Source: Shewanella japonica
GTDB taxonomy: Bacteria; Pseudomonadota; Gammaproteobacteria; Enterobacterales; Shewanellaceae
Assembly (NCBI RefSeq): GCF_002075795.1
Contig: NZ_CP020472.1
Coordinates: 479,001 to 543,000, forward strand
DNA: 64,000 bases
Reading direction: 5' to 3'
Part shown: piece by piece, positions 1-10,110 of the stretch
How the letters are laid out: each line of letters opens with the position of its first letter
How positions within the stretch are numbered: position 1 is the first letter of the stretch
Notes under the pieces: generated by a model
What the model saw: only the letters and a program-made list of their open reading frames with translations
Database searches by the model: none
What the model was told of the DNA's origin: nothing
Translations under genes and position numbers: made by a program

Positions 1-2
1 CC

Positions 3-3000
3 TTTAATATTCATCAATTGGTAGAAGATAAGCAAGGTAGTTTATGGATGTCGACGACTTCTGGCCTGTTTTCTTGGCAACCGCATACCGACGAGATTAA
101 ATCTTATAAAGAAGAGTTAAAGCGTGATGCTGATATTGATTACATTGACGATGTTGCCGTTGATCAGCATGGGCTGATTTGGCTTGGCGGTTCTGGTGAA
201 GGCTTGGCTTTATTAGCGCTAAAACCTGATTTCTTACTGGATTACTTTAACAAGGCCTCTAAATATAAACTCGTCGATGAGATGATATGGAGTGTATTTG
301 CTCAAGACGATAAGTTATGGCTTGGCGGTGATGGTGGATTGAATATTGTCGATAAACAAGCTGTTGCTTCTAGTTTGCATCTCCCAAATGGGTTTCAAGC
401 AAGTGATTCAGTATACAGTCTATCTGAGTTAGAGAGCCAATATGTGTCACTCGCGACCACCAATGGCGTGTTTGTGTATGACAAAGATACGAATAACGAA
501 GTCGACTTTTCAACATTCGCTCCTAACAGTGACAGCCTTAGAGGTTCGCAGCTATTCACCTCTTATAACGATCCCCTGATTGATGGGCGAACTTGGTGGG
601 GTACGTTTGATAAAGTCCATTATTGGCAACCTGGATTGACTGATATTAAACAAATATCAATATTCAATGAAGGTGAGCGGAATACCCGAACCAGTATTAG
701 CAGCGTTTATCGTGATGATGAAAACACGCTATGGGTCGGGGGAGATAAATATTTAGGTTATTTAACCAATCAGAATCAATTGAACTCGTTATCAGACATT
801 TTGGTGAGAGAATATCCAAATGCTAGTGTGAATAACATCAATCAAGTTGACGATGATACGTTGTGGTTAGGGACTTACCAGGAAGGCTTACTTCGATTTA
901 ATACGAAAACCCATGACATTGAATCAATGAACAAATTATGGGGTTTAGACTGCAGTACTGTGTATTTTATCCAGCAAACTGATCGCTATAATCTCATTGG
1001 TTGTGAATCGATTTTAATCCGCCACGATCCCCTCAAAGATGTCGTAGACGTTTTCTCTGTGAATGATGGTTTTACAGCTTCAGAGTTTAATGAAGCTGCA
1101 TCCTTTTATGACCCCAAAGCGGGGTTATATATTGGTAGTCCTGACGGGGCAATGCTGGTGGATGTTGATAAGCTTGAGCACCGAAGTCAAAGCCATGATA
1201 TTTCATTGGAATCGATCTCAGTTTTTTACGACGATCAAACCGAGCTGTATTTACTGCCAGACTCATTCAACACTGTCAGACCTGATGCCAAACTGATTAG
1301 TTTTCAAATGACCACATTTGATTACATCGATACGGCGCCAATTAGTATCAAATATCGTTTAGTGCTGGATGGTTCAGCTAAAAAGCCTAACTATATTCTT
1401 CTAGAAGGGCAGACACAGGTCAATATTGCTGACTTAAATGCCGGTGTATATACCTTGGAGTTACTGCATAAACAACAGGGAATATGGTCGACAGAACCGT
1501 TTCAATTTCAATTCAAAGTTAATGAATATTGGTGGGCATCGCAGTGGTTTAAAATGTTGGTGTTATTAATCGTTTTATTAACTGCATTCACATCAGTGGT
1601 TTTGCGTCAAAAGCAAGTTAGGCGGGTATTAAAGATTAATACGGCGCTTCGGGAAAGTGAAGACAAACTCCGTCAATCTCTGCGGGGCAGTGATTCTGAC
1701 TTGTGGGAATGGAACAGCCACTCAAATAGTATTTTGTTCGAAAATAAAGCGGGGATTTTAGGCGCTAAATCTCAGTTATCTTATCTCGTACCGGACTTGC
1801 CTATTATCGATGAGGATAAAGAAGGTGTAACTCGCCATTGGATGGATTTACTCAAAGGCAAGCAAGACTCGATTGATATTGAGTTTCGATATACCCGAGC
1901 CGCCGGCATTCTAGGTTGGTTACGTATCCGTGGACGTGCAGTAAAAGTCAATGATGAAACAGGGCAAGTGGAGAAGGTTGCGGGTATTTATACCGAAGTG
2001 ACAGAGCAGCGAGAACTTCAAAGTGAAATTGATTTACTCGCAAAAGCTTTCGAGAATACCTCCGAAGGAATGTTAATTCTGGATGCTAAAAAGCACATCA
2101 AGGTCATTAATGCTGCGGCCAACAATTTGGTAGGCGCTGAAGAAGAACAATTGATTGGACAGCCTTTTGAGTCACTGCTGCACAAAAGTAACCCTGAAAA
2201 TGACATAGATGTCTTAAAGCTTGTAGAAGGCATCTGGAATGGCGAATTGACATTTATACGCCAGCCAAATGATAAGTTTCCAGTATGGGCCAATATCTCG
2301 GTGATGACTGATAAGCATCAGGTTATTCAGCATTATGTGGTGGTGTTTTCTGATATTACGTTACGTAAGCAAAATGAACTTAACTTACGCAATCTAGCCA
2401 ATAATGATGTATTAACAGGGCTATCGAACCGTTCCATGTTTAATCGGCAATTAGCGCGAATTACTTCAGGCGCTCATAACGCCAATGAACGATTAGCGTT
2501 ATTGTTTCTTGACTTAGATCGCTTTAAGCACGTGAATGATTCATATGGTCATAGCATGGGGGATGCGTTATTAGTCGAAGCCGCTAAGCGTATTCAACGA
2601 AGTGTGGGTAGCGAGCATCTTGTGTGCCGATTTGGTGGTGATGAATTCGTTATTCTATTAAGGAAAGTTGAGTCAATCGACGAGATTAACTTGGTTGCTG
2701 AAAAAGTCCTTAAGCAAATTGCGGCACCTTTTAGGCTATTCTCACGAGAGTTTTTCGTTTCTACTAGTATTGGTATTAGCATGTGGCCTGAAGACACTTT
2801 GGACCCTGAAACTCTGATTAAAAATGCTGACTTAGCAATGTATCACGCCAAGGAAGAAGGGCGGGGGAATTTTCAATATTATTCAGCAGAGCGAAACGCA
2901 GAAGCGCAATACCATTTATGGATTGAATCGGAGCTCAGAAAAGCCATTGAGAATAACGAACTGCAACTGTATTACCAGCCGCAAATTGATATTTTAAGAG

Positions 3001-3692
3001 GTGATAAATTTATTGGGATGGAGGCGTTGATCCGTTGGCAGCATCCTGAAAAAGGGTTTATTAGACCTGATGTATTTATTAAAGTTGCCGAGTCCTGTGG
3101 TTTGATTATTGATATTGACCGTTGGGTGTTACGTCAGGCTTGCACTGATGGTGCTCGCTGGCATGCCTTACATGATGAGCATTTTCAGTTATCGGTTAAT
3201 GTCTCAGCAGTGCAATTTAGGCAAGTGGATTTCATTGATAGCCTAAAAACGATGTTGGCCGATACTGGCATGCCACCTCAATGCTTAGCTGTTGAAATCA
3301 CCGAAGGTGTATTAATGAAAGAGTTGCAGGTGGCAAATGCACATTTGGCACAATTAAAAGCGTTAGGGATAGAAGTGGCGATTGATGATTTTGGTACTGG
3401 GTATTCATCACTGGCTTATTTACGAAACTTTGAGGTTAATACACTTAAAATTGATCGGTCATTCTTGATTGATATTGTTAATAACGAGGCCGATCAAGCG
3501 ATTGTGAGTAGTATTATAGAATTAGCTCGTAACCTTAAATTACATGTGGTTGCAGAAGGTATTGAGTCTTACGATCAAATGGAGCAAGTATTCAGCCGTG
3601 GCTGTTATATCATTCAAGGTTACTATTTTGCTAAGCCGATGCCACGTGAAGCGTTTGATGCATTTATCGGAATTTCAAAGGCGGACTCATAA
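3..3692 (+). CDS. Propeller/PAS/GGDEF/EAL membrane sensor, 5' end outside window
   Basis: A cyclic-di-GMP sensor protein whose start lies before the window: the frame is open from base 3, and the TTG at 18 is probably internal. The N-terminal part carries repeated LWLGG-type motifs of two-component-regulator propeller blades, then a Y_Y_Y-like region and one membrane segment near 1549-1605. Two PAS-like regions follow (about 1650-2370), then GGDEF with an intact GGDEF motif near 2630-2648 and EAL with an intact EAL at 3021-3029. Downstream EAL residues (NVS, EITEG, DDFGTGYSS) are present, so phosphodiesterase activity is likely. No RxxD inhibitory site is visible before GGDEF. Whether the cyclase is active cannot be told. 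The periplasmic ligand is unknown. Confidence 0.9.
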   Translation, partial: FNIHQLVEDKQGSLWMSTTSGLFSWQPHTDEIKSYKEELKRDADIDYIDDVAVDQHGLIWLGGSGEGLALLALKPDFLLDYFNKASKYKLVDEMIWSVFAQDDKLWLGGDGGLNIVDKQAVASSLHLPNGFQASDSVYSLSELESQYVSLATTNGVFVYDKDTNNEVDFSTFAPNSDSLRGSQLFTSYNDPLIDGRTWWGTFDKVHYWQPGLTDIKQISIFNEGERNTRTSISSVYRDDENTLWVGGDKYLGYLTNQNQLNSLSDILVREYPNASVNNINQVDDDTLWLGTYQEGLLRFNTKTHDIESMNKLWGLDCSTVYFIQQTDRYNLIGCESILIRHDPLKDVVDVFSVNDGFTASEFNEAASFYDPKAGLYIGSPDGAMLVDVDKLEHRSQSHDISLESISVFYDDQTELYLLPDSFNTVRPDAKLISFQMTTFDYIDTAPISIKYRLVLDGSAKKPNYILLEGQTQVNIADLNAGVYTLELLHKQQGIWSTEPFQFQFKVNEYWWASQWFKMLVLLIVLLTAFTSVVLRQKQVRRVLKINTALRESEDKLRQSLRGSDSDLWEWNSHSNSILFENKAGILGAKSQLSYLVPDLPIIDEDKEGVTRHWMDLLKGKQDSIDIEFRYTRAAGILGWLRIRGRAVKVNDETGQVEKVAGIYTEVTEQRELQSEIDLLAKAFENTSEGMLILDAKKHIKVINAAANNLVGAEEEQLIGQPFESLLHKSNPENDIDVLKLVEGIWNGELTFIRQPNDKFPVWANISVMTDKHQVIQHYVVVFSDITLRKQNELNLRNLANNDVLTGLSNRSMFNRQLARITSGAHNANERLALLFLDLDRFKHVNDSYGHSMGDALLVEAAKRIQRSVGSEHLVCRFGGDEFVILLRKVESIDEINLVAEKVLKQIAAPFRLFSREFFVSTSIGISMWPEDTLDPETLIKNADLAMYHAKEEGRGNFQYYSAERNAEAQYHLWIESELRKAIENNELQLYYQPQIDILRGDKFIGMEALIRWQHPEKGFIRPDVFIKVAESCGLIIDIDRWVLRQACTDGARWHALHDEHFQLSVNVSAVQFRQVDFIDSLKTMLADTGMPPQCLAVEITEGVLMKELQVANAHLAQLKALGIEVAIDDFGTGYSSLAYLRNFEVNTLKIDRSFLIDIVNNEADQAIVSSIIELARNLKLHVVAEGIESYDQMEQVFSRGCYIIQGYYFAKPMPREAFDAFIGISKADS

Positions 3693-3821
3693 ACTAGGGA
3701 ATACATTCCAAATACGATAATGCAAATAAAGGTTAATAAGATGGTTTGAAAGGTTTTATTAATGATGCATTTTCTTTGCTAGAATGGCGCCGATAATAAT
3801 TTAAAGATAGGGATGCTTTAT

Positions 3822-6035
3822 ATGGGTCGTAAGATCGCATTGTTACTGTTGTTGAGTTTAACCACGAGTTTCACTTATGCAAAAGAACGTCCAACAGTAG
3901 GACTGGTATTAAGTGGCGGTGGCGCAAAAGGTTCGGCTCATATTGGCATCCTGAAAGTATTAGAGCAAAACCGTATTCCAGTTGATTATGTGACTGGTAC
4001 CAGTATTGGTTCGTACGTAGGCGGTATGTATGCACTTGGTTATACCGCTGATGAAATAGAAACGATCATGCTGAACTCTCCTTGGGCTGAGGGCTACTCA
4101 GATACTATTCCCCGCGAAGATTTAACCTACCGTGATAAACAACATCGAGATAAATTTAATATCCCATTAAATGTGGGCTATAAAGATGGGGGGCTTGCTG
4201 CGCCAAGTGGCTTACTTCGAGGCCAAACAATGTCACAGCTACTGCAACATTCAACTGACCTCGTTGAGCAGTTTGGTGATTTCGATGATTTAGCGATCCC
4301 CTACCGTGCAGTTGCAACAGATTTATCCACAAGTCACGCCGTTGTATTAGATAAGGGCAGTATTGTAAAAGCCATGCAAGCTTCTGCCACTGTGCCAGGT
4401 GCGCTGCAACCAGCAGAAATAGATGGCAAGCTTTTAGTCGACGGCGGTATTTCGAATAATATGCCGATTGATGTGGTTAAAGCCATGGGAGCAGATGTGG
4501 TGATCGCTGTTGATATTGGCTCACCATTAGCAACTAAAGAGCAGCTAGATAGCACTATTGCAGTATTGGAACAGCTATCGACGATTTTGACCAAAGCTAC
4601 CACTGAAGAGCAGAAGACCTATTTAACAGATGGTGACGTGCTCATTCGCCCCGCGATTGACGACATGAGTACTACTGACTTTGAAATCATGCCGCAAGCA
4701 TTAGAAGCTGGGACTATCGCTGGTAATGCTGCTCTGCCTATGTTGGCTCACTTGAGTATCAGTGAAGCTGATTATCAAGCTTATCAAGATAAAAAAAGAC
4801 GAGCCAAGCTGGTGTTTGTTAATCAAGTCAACCGTCCTTCCACCAAGATTGTTTTCGACAATAACTCTAAAGTTAGTGAGCGCTTATTACGAGAAGAGTT
4901 AGGTCTAAAAGAAGGTGAGGTGATCACTAAAGAAGAGTTAAATGCTGCAATCAAACGACTATATTCGCTTAATAAATTTGAACGTGTCGATGCAGAATTT
5001 GAAGATACTGAAGAAGGCCGTGTTTTAACCGTCAGTACCCATGCAAAATCTTGGGGACCTAATTATTTTGACGTCGGCTTTAATTGGGAAGATGACTTTA
5101 CTTTAGATTCGGCCATTACCTTGAGCTTGGCTTACACCATGGGTGAACTTACCGATAATGGTGGCGAATGGCGAAACGAGATGCAACTTGGATTTGAAAA
5201 ACGAATTAGTACTGAGTTTTACCAGCCTTTCTCAAAAGACCAAGATTTTTATGGCCGAGCGCTTTATGAGTATGAGATTAAAGACTGGGACTTTTATGAT
5301 GGCAATGATCGTTTATATGAGCTTAAAAATTCGTTAAATCAATTCTCTATGGGTGTTGGTTATAACTACTCTCACGCTGGTTTGATTGAGATTGGTGCTG
5401 TAGGTGAACTAGGGACACTATCTAATCGTGCCGTTTCCGAAATTGACTTGGATTATGATTCAGTCGGTGGGTACTTTTTGATGACGTACGATACATTAAA
5501 TAGCATCAGCTTCCCTACTGAAGGTCAACGCTTAACCTTTAAAGCGGCAGTGCGTGATGAAAAATACTCAGGTGCCGTGGTCAATGACTCAGATCAACTG
5601 GCTTGGCAATTTGAAGCAGATTGGAAAGGGGCATTAAATCTAGGTAACCATGCCATTGTAGGTAAAGCGGCAATCACTACAGTGGATGTTGACCGTGATT
5701 TCACCATTCATGTTGCTGAATTAGGTGGCTTCTTGAATTTATCGGGTTATCACAAAGGTGCTCTTGCTGGACCTCACAAAGCATTTGGCGCACTGATTTA
5801 TCAGTATGATCTTGGTCGAGATGTTTTATTATCAGATGTGCCACTCTACTTAGGTGCCAGTATTGAGGCTGGTAACGTGTGGCTACTAAAAGATGACATT
5901 GATTTAGATGACTTGATATATGCGAGTAGTCTTTATTTAGGTACAGATACTAGCTGGGGGCCGGCAGCATTAGGCTTTGGCTTTACTGATACTGGCGAGC
6001 AAGCATTTTACTTATTCATTGGTAAAAACTTCTAA
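3822..6035 (+). CDS. Patatin-like phospholipase with outer-membrane barrel (type Vd autotransporter-like)
   Basis: A 737-residue secreted lipolytic protein. A signal peptide ends near residue 20 (TYA|KE). The patatin domain has the oxyanion-hole motif GGGAKG (residues 32-37), the nucleophile motif GTSIG with Ser61, and the catalytic-dyad Asp207 in DGG. A single POTRA-like region follows (about 340-400), then a BamA-like surface-antigen barrel ending in a terminal Phe, typical of outer-membrane proteins. This order matches PlpD-type proteins. I chose the ATG at 3822 because AGGGAT sits at a good distance before it, while the ATG at 3813 lacks a Shine-Dalgarno. An intrinsic terminator follows the gene. 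Confidence 0.88.
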   Translation: MGRKIALLLLLSLTTSFTYAKERPTVGLVLSGGGAKGSAHIGILKVLEQNRIPVDYVTGTSIGSYVGGMYALGYTADEIETIMLNSPWAEGYSDTIPREDLTYRDKQHRDKFNIPLNVGYKDGGLAAPSGLLRGQTMSQLLQHSTDLVEQFGDFDDLAIPYRAVATDLSTSHAVVLDKGSIVKAMQASATVPGALQPAEIDGKLLVDGGISNNMPIDVVKAMGADVVIAVDIGSPLATKEQLDSTIAVLEQLSTILTKATTEEQKTYLTDGDVLIRPAIDDMSTTDFEIMPQALEAGTIAGNAALPMLAHLSISEADYQAYQDKKRRAKLVFVNQVNRPSTKIVFDNNSKVSERLLREELGLKEGEVITKEELNAAIKRLYSLNKFERVDAEFEDTEEGRVLTVSTHAKSWGPNYFDVGFNWEDDFTLDSAITLSLAYTMGELTDNGGEWRNEMQLGFEKRISTEFYQPFSKDQDFYGRALYEYEIKDWDFYDGNDRLYELKNSLNQFSMGVGYNYSHAGLIEIGAVGELGTLSNRAVSEIDLDYDSVGGYFLMTYDTLNSISFPTEGQRLTFKAAVRDEKYSGAVVNDSDQLAWQFEADWKGALNLGNHAIVGKAAITTVDVDRDFTIHVAELGGFLNLSGYHKGALAGPHKAFGALIYQYDLGRDVLLSDVPLYLGASIEAGNVWLLKDDIDLDDLIYASSLYLGTDTSWGPAALGFGFTDTGEQAFYLFIGKNF

Positions 6036-6070
6036 CTTAAGTCTTTGTTCGAATAGACTTGGTGATATAA

Positions 6071-6095
6071 AGGGCTGCGGGTGCAGCCCTTTTTA
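6071..6095 (+). terminator. Intrinsic terminator after the patatin gene
   Basis: An 8-bp perfect GC-rich stem (6071-6078 with 6083-6090) and a 4-base loop are followed by five T. It sits between convergent genes and may also serve the minus-strand phosphatase gene, although the minus-side U-run is weaker. Confidence 0.88.
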
Positions 6096-6114
6096 TATCG
6101 CTTTTGTTGCTTAG

Positions 6115-6786
6115 TTAGATTCTGGTCGTGGTATCTAGCACGTCAGCTAATTGGCCTAAATGCTCGAGCTGTTGATGCGCAATAACCCAACGTGATTGCT
6201 CAGCGAATTCAGGAGCAGGAATCGCCACCGTTTGCATTGTCGCTGCTCTTGCTGCAATTAAGCCATTAAATGAATCCTCAATGGCTAGGCAATGTGCAGG
6301 ATTTACCTTTAATGCATTGGCGCAATTCAAATAGACTTCTGGATGCGGCTTTCCGTATTGAAGATTTTCAGCCGATGCAATTGCTTCAAAATACGATCTT
6401 ATCCCTAGTTTTGCCATGACAGAGTCAATGAGATCTGTTGAAGAAGAGGTCGCTAGTCCAATTTTAAGCTGCTTTTGCTGGCATAGTTTTAATGCATCGA
6501 TAACGCCGCGCATTGGGGCACCTTCAGTTTCAATAAACGTGACGACTTTATCGATAATCTGCTGCGCGACAGCACGGTTATCATAGTTATCCCATGGGTT
6601 TCGTTGGTACCAATAGGCAACCAATAAATCGATTCGTAACCCTGTGGTAACTTCGGCATCTTTCATGGTGATGGGTACACCGAGTTGATTGAGCACTTCG
6701 ACCTCAGCTTTTTGCCAAGCTGGCTCGGTATCAATAATCACGCCGTCCATATCAAATATGACCGCTTCTATAGTGGTTAATGACAT
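6115..6786 (-). CDS. hxpB: HAD-family sugar-phosphate phosphatase, HxpB-like
   Basis: A 223-residue cytosolic haloacid dehalogenase phosphatase. The motif-I aspartates are in FDMDG (Asp12 and Asp14), a threonine/serine motif II lies in GLATSSS, and the motif-III/IV region has KPHPEVYLNCA and AIEDSFNG. Length and the segments TGLRID and YGKPHPEVYL closely follow E. coli HxpB (YniC), which dephosphorylates hexitol phosphates and 2-deoxyglucose-6-phosphate. AGGGAG precedes the ATG. It converges on the patatin gene. Substrate is inferred from the family only; related beta-phosphoglucomutase-like enzymes share these motifs. Confidence 0.82.
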   Translation of the reverse strand: MSLTTIEAVIFDMDGVIIDTEPAWQKAEVEVLNQLGVPITMKDAEVTTGLRIDLLVAYWYQRNPWDNYDNRAVAQQIIDKVVTFIETEGAPMRGVIDALKLCQQKQLKIGLATSSSTDLIDSVMAKLGIRSYFEAIASAENLQYGKPHPEVYLNCANALKVNPAHCLAIEDSFNGLIAARAATMQTVAIPAPEFAEQSRWVIAHQQLEHLGQLADVLDTTTRI

Positions 6787-7220
6787 ATTACTCCCTTACT
6801 TAGTTTGAATAGCTAGTCAATAAAGTTGAATAAACAGTGTTTTAGGCATGTATTAGGTGGTGCTGTTCAAAGACTATGCAGAATAGCGAAAAAAAAAGCA
6901 AAATTTCATCTAAGTTATACGATTGATTTATAGGACTGAATTAAATTGTGGTGTCAGGTTAATGTACTGAAATTAAAGTGTTTATTTAATGTTTTAAACT
7001 ATTGTCTAATTTTATTTGTTTAAAGCAGAAGTTAAATTATACTGCGAGCTCAATATTAGTATCGATTTCGTCTCCATTAGAGTGTGATCTAATTCATACT
7101 TTTGCAAACCTGTAGTATACTACGGGTCGGATTTCAAGCCCGAACCTGTGGAATGGTCATTTTTTCTATTAAATGATGTTCAGTTTCGCTGTTAGGCGCA
7201 AAACAAAGAGGAATGTTGCC
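6787..7220. other. Intergenic region between hxpB-like gene and acnB
   Basis: This 434-base AT-rich stretch separates divergent genes. It holds a CRP-like site, a candidate -10 hexamer and a perfect 12-base palindrome near 7081-7123, all on the acnB side. I see no convincing small gene in the rest. Confidence 0.6.
7081..7123 (+). promoter_or_regulatory. Candidate CRP site and acnB promoter with overlapping palindrome
   Basis: TGTGA at 7083-7087, a 6-base spacer and TCATA at 7094-7098 match the CRP consensus half-sites with one mismatch. A -10-like TATACT lies at 7116-7121, which would place the CRP site roughly at -38 to -41 (class II). The -10 is embedded in the perfect palindrome GTAGTATACTAC (7112-7123), a possible repressor operator. 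No good -35 is visible, as expected for an activator-dependent promoter. Confidence 0.5.
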
Positions 7221-9818
7221 GTGCTAGAAGCATATCGTAAACACGTCGCAGAACGTGCTGCAGAGGGTGTTGTCCCTAAGCCATTAGATGCACAACAAGT
7301 GGCTGAATTAGTGAAGTTAGTTGAAACTCCGCCTGCTGGTGAAGAGGCCGTGATTCTAGATCTATTAGAAAATCGTATTCCCCCTGGTGTTGATGAAGCT
7401 GCGTACGTAAAAGCGGCATTCTTAGATGCAGTTGCCAAAGGCACTGTTTCGTCACCAATCCTATCAACTGAGCGTGCTACTGAACTACTTGGTACTATGC
7501 AAGGTGGTTACAACATTGAGCCGTTAATCGCTCAATTAGATAATGATGCACTTGCTCCAATCGCAGTCACTGCATTATCAAATACACTATTAATGTTTGA
7601 TGCCTACCATGATGTGGTAGAAAAAATGCAAGCAGGTAATGACTTTGCTAAGCAAGTTGTTAACTCTTGGGCTAATGCTGAGTGGTTCCTAAACCGTCCT
7701 AAATTAGCAGAAAAAGTGACCTTGACTGTATTTAAAGTGTCAGGTGAGACAAACACAGATGACTTGTCTCCTGCTCCTGATGCATGGTCTCGTCCAGATA
7801 TCCCATTGCACGCATTAGCCATGCTGAAAAATGCCCGTGACGGCATTGTGCCTGATGAAGCTGGCGTAGTTGGCCCAATCAAAGAAATCGAAGCACTTAA
7901 AGGCAAAGGTCATCCACTGGTTTATGTTGGTGACGTTGTTGGTACTGGTTCTTCTCGTAAATCAGCGACTAACTCAGTGCTATGGTTCATGGGTGACGAT
8001 ATCCCTTATGTACCTAATAAGCGCGCTGGTGGTTTCTGTTTAGGTGGTAAAATTGCACCAATCTTCTTCAACACGATGGAAGATGCAGGCGCATTACCAA
8101 TTGAGCTAGACGTAGAAAAAATGAACATGGGCGATGTTATTGATATCTACCCATATGAAGGCGTAGTTAAGCGTGCTGGCACTGATGAAGTGATTTCAAC
8201 GTTTGAACTTAAAACTGACGTACTGCTAGATGAAGTACGTGCTGGTGGCCGTATTCCATTAATCATTGGTCGTGGTTTAACAGACCGTGCACGTGAAACG
8301 CTAGGTCTTAGTGCTTCAGATGTATTCGTACGTCCACAAGACGTTGAAGCATCAAGTAAAGGCTTCACACTGGCGCAAAAAATGGTCGGTAAAGCTTGTG
8401 GTGTAACAGGTATTCGTCCAGGTCAGTATTGTGAACCTAAAATGACATCTGTTGGTTCGCAAGATACCACTGGCCCAATGACACGTGATGAGCTAAAAGA
8501 TTTAGCATGTTTGGGCTTCAGTGCAGACCTAACGATGCAGTCATTCTGTCATACTGCCGCTTATCCGAAGCCTGTTGATGTGAATACGCATCAAACATTA
8601 CCAGATTTCATCATGAACCGTGGTGGTGTTTCACTTCGTCCAGGTGACGGTGTTATTCACTCATGGTTAAACCGTATGCTTCTGCCAGATACTGTTGGTA
8701 CTGGTGGTGACTCTCATACGCGTTTCCCTATTGGTATTTCATTCCCTGCAGGTTCTGGTCTTGTTGCATTTGCTGCAGCAACTGGTGTTATGCCATTGGA
8801 TATGCCTGAGTCAATTTTGGTTCGTTTTAAAGGTGAAATGCAACCAGGTATCACATTACGTGATCTTGTACATGCTATCCCACATAAAGCTATCGAAATG
8901 GGTCTATTAACGGTAGAGAAGAAAGGTAAGATTAACGCTTTCTCTGGCCGTGTTCTTGAAATTGAAGGACTAGAGCACCTTAAAGTTGAGCAAGCATTCG
9001 AGTTATCTGATGCATCTGCTGAGCGAAGTGCTGCTGGTTGTACAATCAAGTTAGACAAAGAGCCAATCATTGAATACTTGAACTCTAACATCGTGATGTT
9101 GAAGTGGATGATCTCTGAAGGTTATGGCGATCGTCGTACTATTGAGCGTCGTATTAAAGGCATGGAAGAGTTTATTGCTAATCCAGAGCTAATGAGCGCA
9201 GATAGTGATGCTGAATACGCTGAAGTTATCGAAATTGATTTAGCTGATATCAAAGAGCCAATCCTTTGTGCGCCGAACGATCCAGATGATGCAGTGTTAT
9301 TATCATCAGTTGTTGATACTAAAATTGACGAAGTCTTTGTCGGTTCTTGTATGACCAACATCGGTCACTTCCGTGCAACAGGTAAAATGCTTGATAAGTT
9401 TGCTAAGACTTTACCAACACGTTTGTGGATTGCTCCACCAACGAAAATGGATAAAGACCAGCTAACAGAAGAAGGCTATTATGCAATCTTTGGACGTGTC
9501 GGTGCACGCATCGAGATCCCAGGTTGTTCACTGTGTATGGGTAACCAAGCACGTGTTGCTGAAAATTCAACAGTCGTATCAACATCGACACGTAACTTCC
9601 CTAACCGTCTAGGTACTGGCGCAAACGTTTACTTAGCATCTGCTGAGTTAGCTGCCGTAGCTGCACTATTAGGTCGTTTACCTTCTCCTGCAGAGTATCA
9701 AGAATATGCGAAAGAGTTAGATGCAACAGCAGCTGACACATACCGCTACTTGAACTTCGATGAGATTGAGTCTTACACCAAGAAAGCTGATAGTGTAATT
9801 TTCCAATCAGCAGTGTAG
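7221..9818 (+). CDS. acnB: Bifunctional aconitate hydratase 2 / 2-methylisocitrate dehydratase
   Basis: Aconitase B of the TCA cycle, interconverting citrate and isocitrate through a [4Fe-4S] cluster. Starting at the GTG at 7221 gives 865 residues, the same length as E. coli AcnB, and an N-terminus matching its [15 protein letters not shown] region. AGAGGAA precedes this GTG at a suitable distance. Cluster cysteines fall at 710 (GSCMTN), 769 and 772 (CSLCMGN), the same positions as in E. coli. The HEAT-like, swivel and catalytic domains are in the usual AcnB order. A terminator follows. Translation initiating further upstream would add 16 unconserved residues and is unlikely. Confidence 0.97.
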   Translation: MLEAYRKHVAERAAEGVVPKPLDAQQVAELVKLVETPPAGEEAVILDLLENRIPPGVDEAAYVKAAFLDAVAKGTVSSPILSTERATELLGTMQGGYNIEPLIAQLDNDALAPIAVTALSNTLLMFDAYHDVVEKMQAGNDFAKQVVNSWANAEWFLNRPKLAEKVTLTVFKVSGETNTDDLSPAPDAWSRPDIPLHALAMLKNARDGIVPDEAGVVGPIKEIEALKGKGHPLVYVGDVVGTGSSRKSATNSVLWFMGDDIPYVPNKRAGGFCLGGKIAPIFFNTMEDAGALPIELDVEKMNMGDVIDIYPYEGVVKRAGTDEVISTFELKTDVLLDEVRAGGRIPLIIGRGLTDRARETLGLSASDVFVRPQDVEASSKGFTLAQKMVGKACGVTGIRPGQYCEPKMTSVGSQDTTGPMTRDELKDLACLGFSADLTMQSFCHTAAYPKPVDVNTHQTLPDFIMNRGGVSLRPGDGVIHSWLNRMLLPDTVGTGGDSHTRFPIGISFPAGSGLVAFAAATGVMPLDMPESILVRFKGEMQPGITLRDLVHAIPHKAIEMGLLTVEKKGKINAFSGRVLEIEGLEHLKVEQAFELSDASAERSAAGCTIKLDKEPIIEYLNSNIVMLKWMISEGYGDRRTIERRIKGMEEFIANPELMSADSDAEYAEVIEIDLADIKEPILCAPNDPDDAVLLSSVVDTKIDEVFVGSCMTNIGHFRATGKMLDKFAKTLPTRLWIAPPTKMDKDQLTEEGYYAIFGRVGARIEIPGCSLCMGNQARVAENSTVVSTSTRNFPNRLGTGANVYLASAELAAVAALLGRLPSPAEYQEYAKELDATAADTYRYLNFDEIESYTKKADSVIFQSAV

Positions 9819-9858
9819 CCTTTGATAAGATGGTTACGTTTTAAAAGCGTAAACTGAA

Positions 9859-9887
9859 AAATGCCAGCTAATTAGCTGGCATTTTTG
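9859..9887 (+). terminator. Intrinsic terminator of acnB
   Basis: The arms ATGCCAGC (9861-9868) and GCTGGCAT (9875-9882) pair perfectly and are followed by a T-run. Confidence 0.88.
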
Positions 9888-10110
9888 TGTCTGGATTTTG
9901 TTGCGAGCTTTATAGTGAGATTAAATTTATTGGTGCTTTACTCACAAAGAAGCGAAAGGTAGCTAATGGCAACTCCTATCGGATTTCCCATGTACTTCTT
10001 CAAAATGTTAACCTCCTCAAATTGATGTCAAGCTTAAGTAAGTTAATTTAACGTATTCAAAATACTTAAAAGGGGAATATTGAATCTGCAGGTTAATCTG
10101 AAAAACGTCT
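9888..10110. other. Gene-poor spacer downstream of acnB
   Basis: No supported gene. Only tiny frames with plausible Shine-Dalgarno sequences occur on either strand (for example 19 codons at 9966-10025 on plus); I do not call them. The stretch forms the left edge of an AT-rich accessory patch. Confidence 0.4.

Noticed and set aside
7173..7220. A 16-residue N-terminal extension of AcnB
   Set aside because: The GTG at 7221 has the Shine-Dalgarno, the conserved start and the exact family length.
8714..9091. A 125-codon gene antisense to acnB
   Set aside because: It lies wholly within a strongly conserved gene, has no Shine-Dalgarno and resembles nothing; it is a by-product of acnB codon use.
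9966..10025. A 19-codon plus-strand small gene downstream of acnB
   Set aside because: A plausible Shine-Dalgarno exists, but the length is too small and no conservation can be judged.
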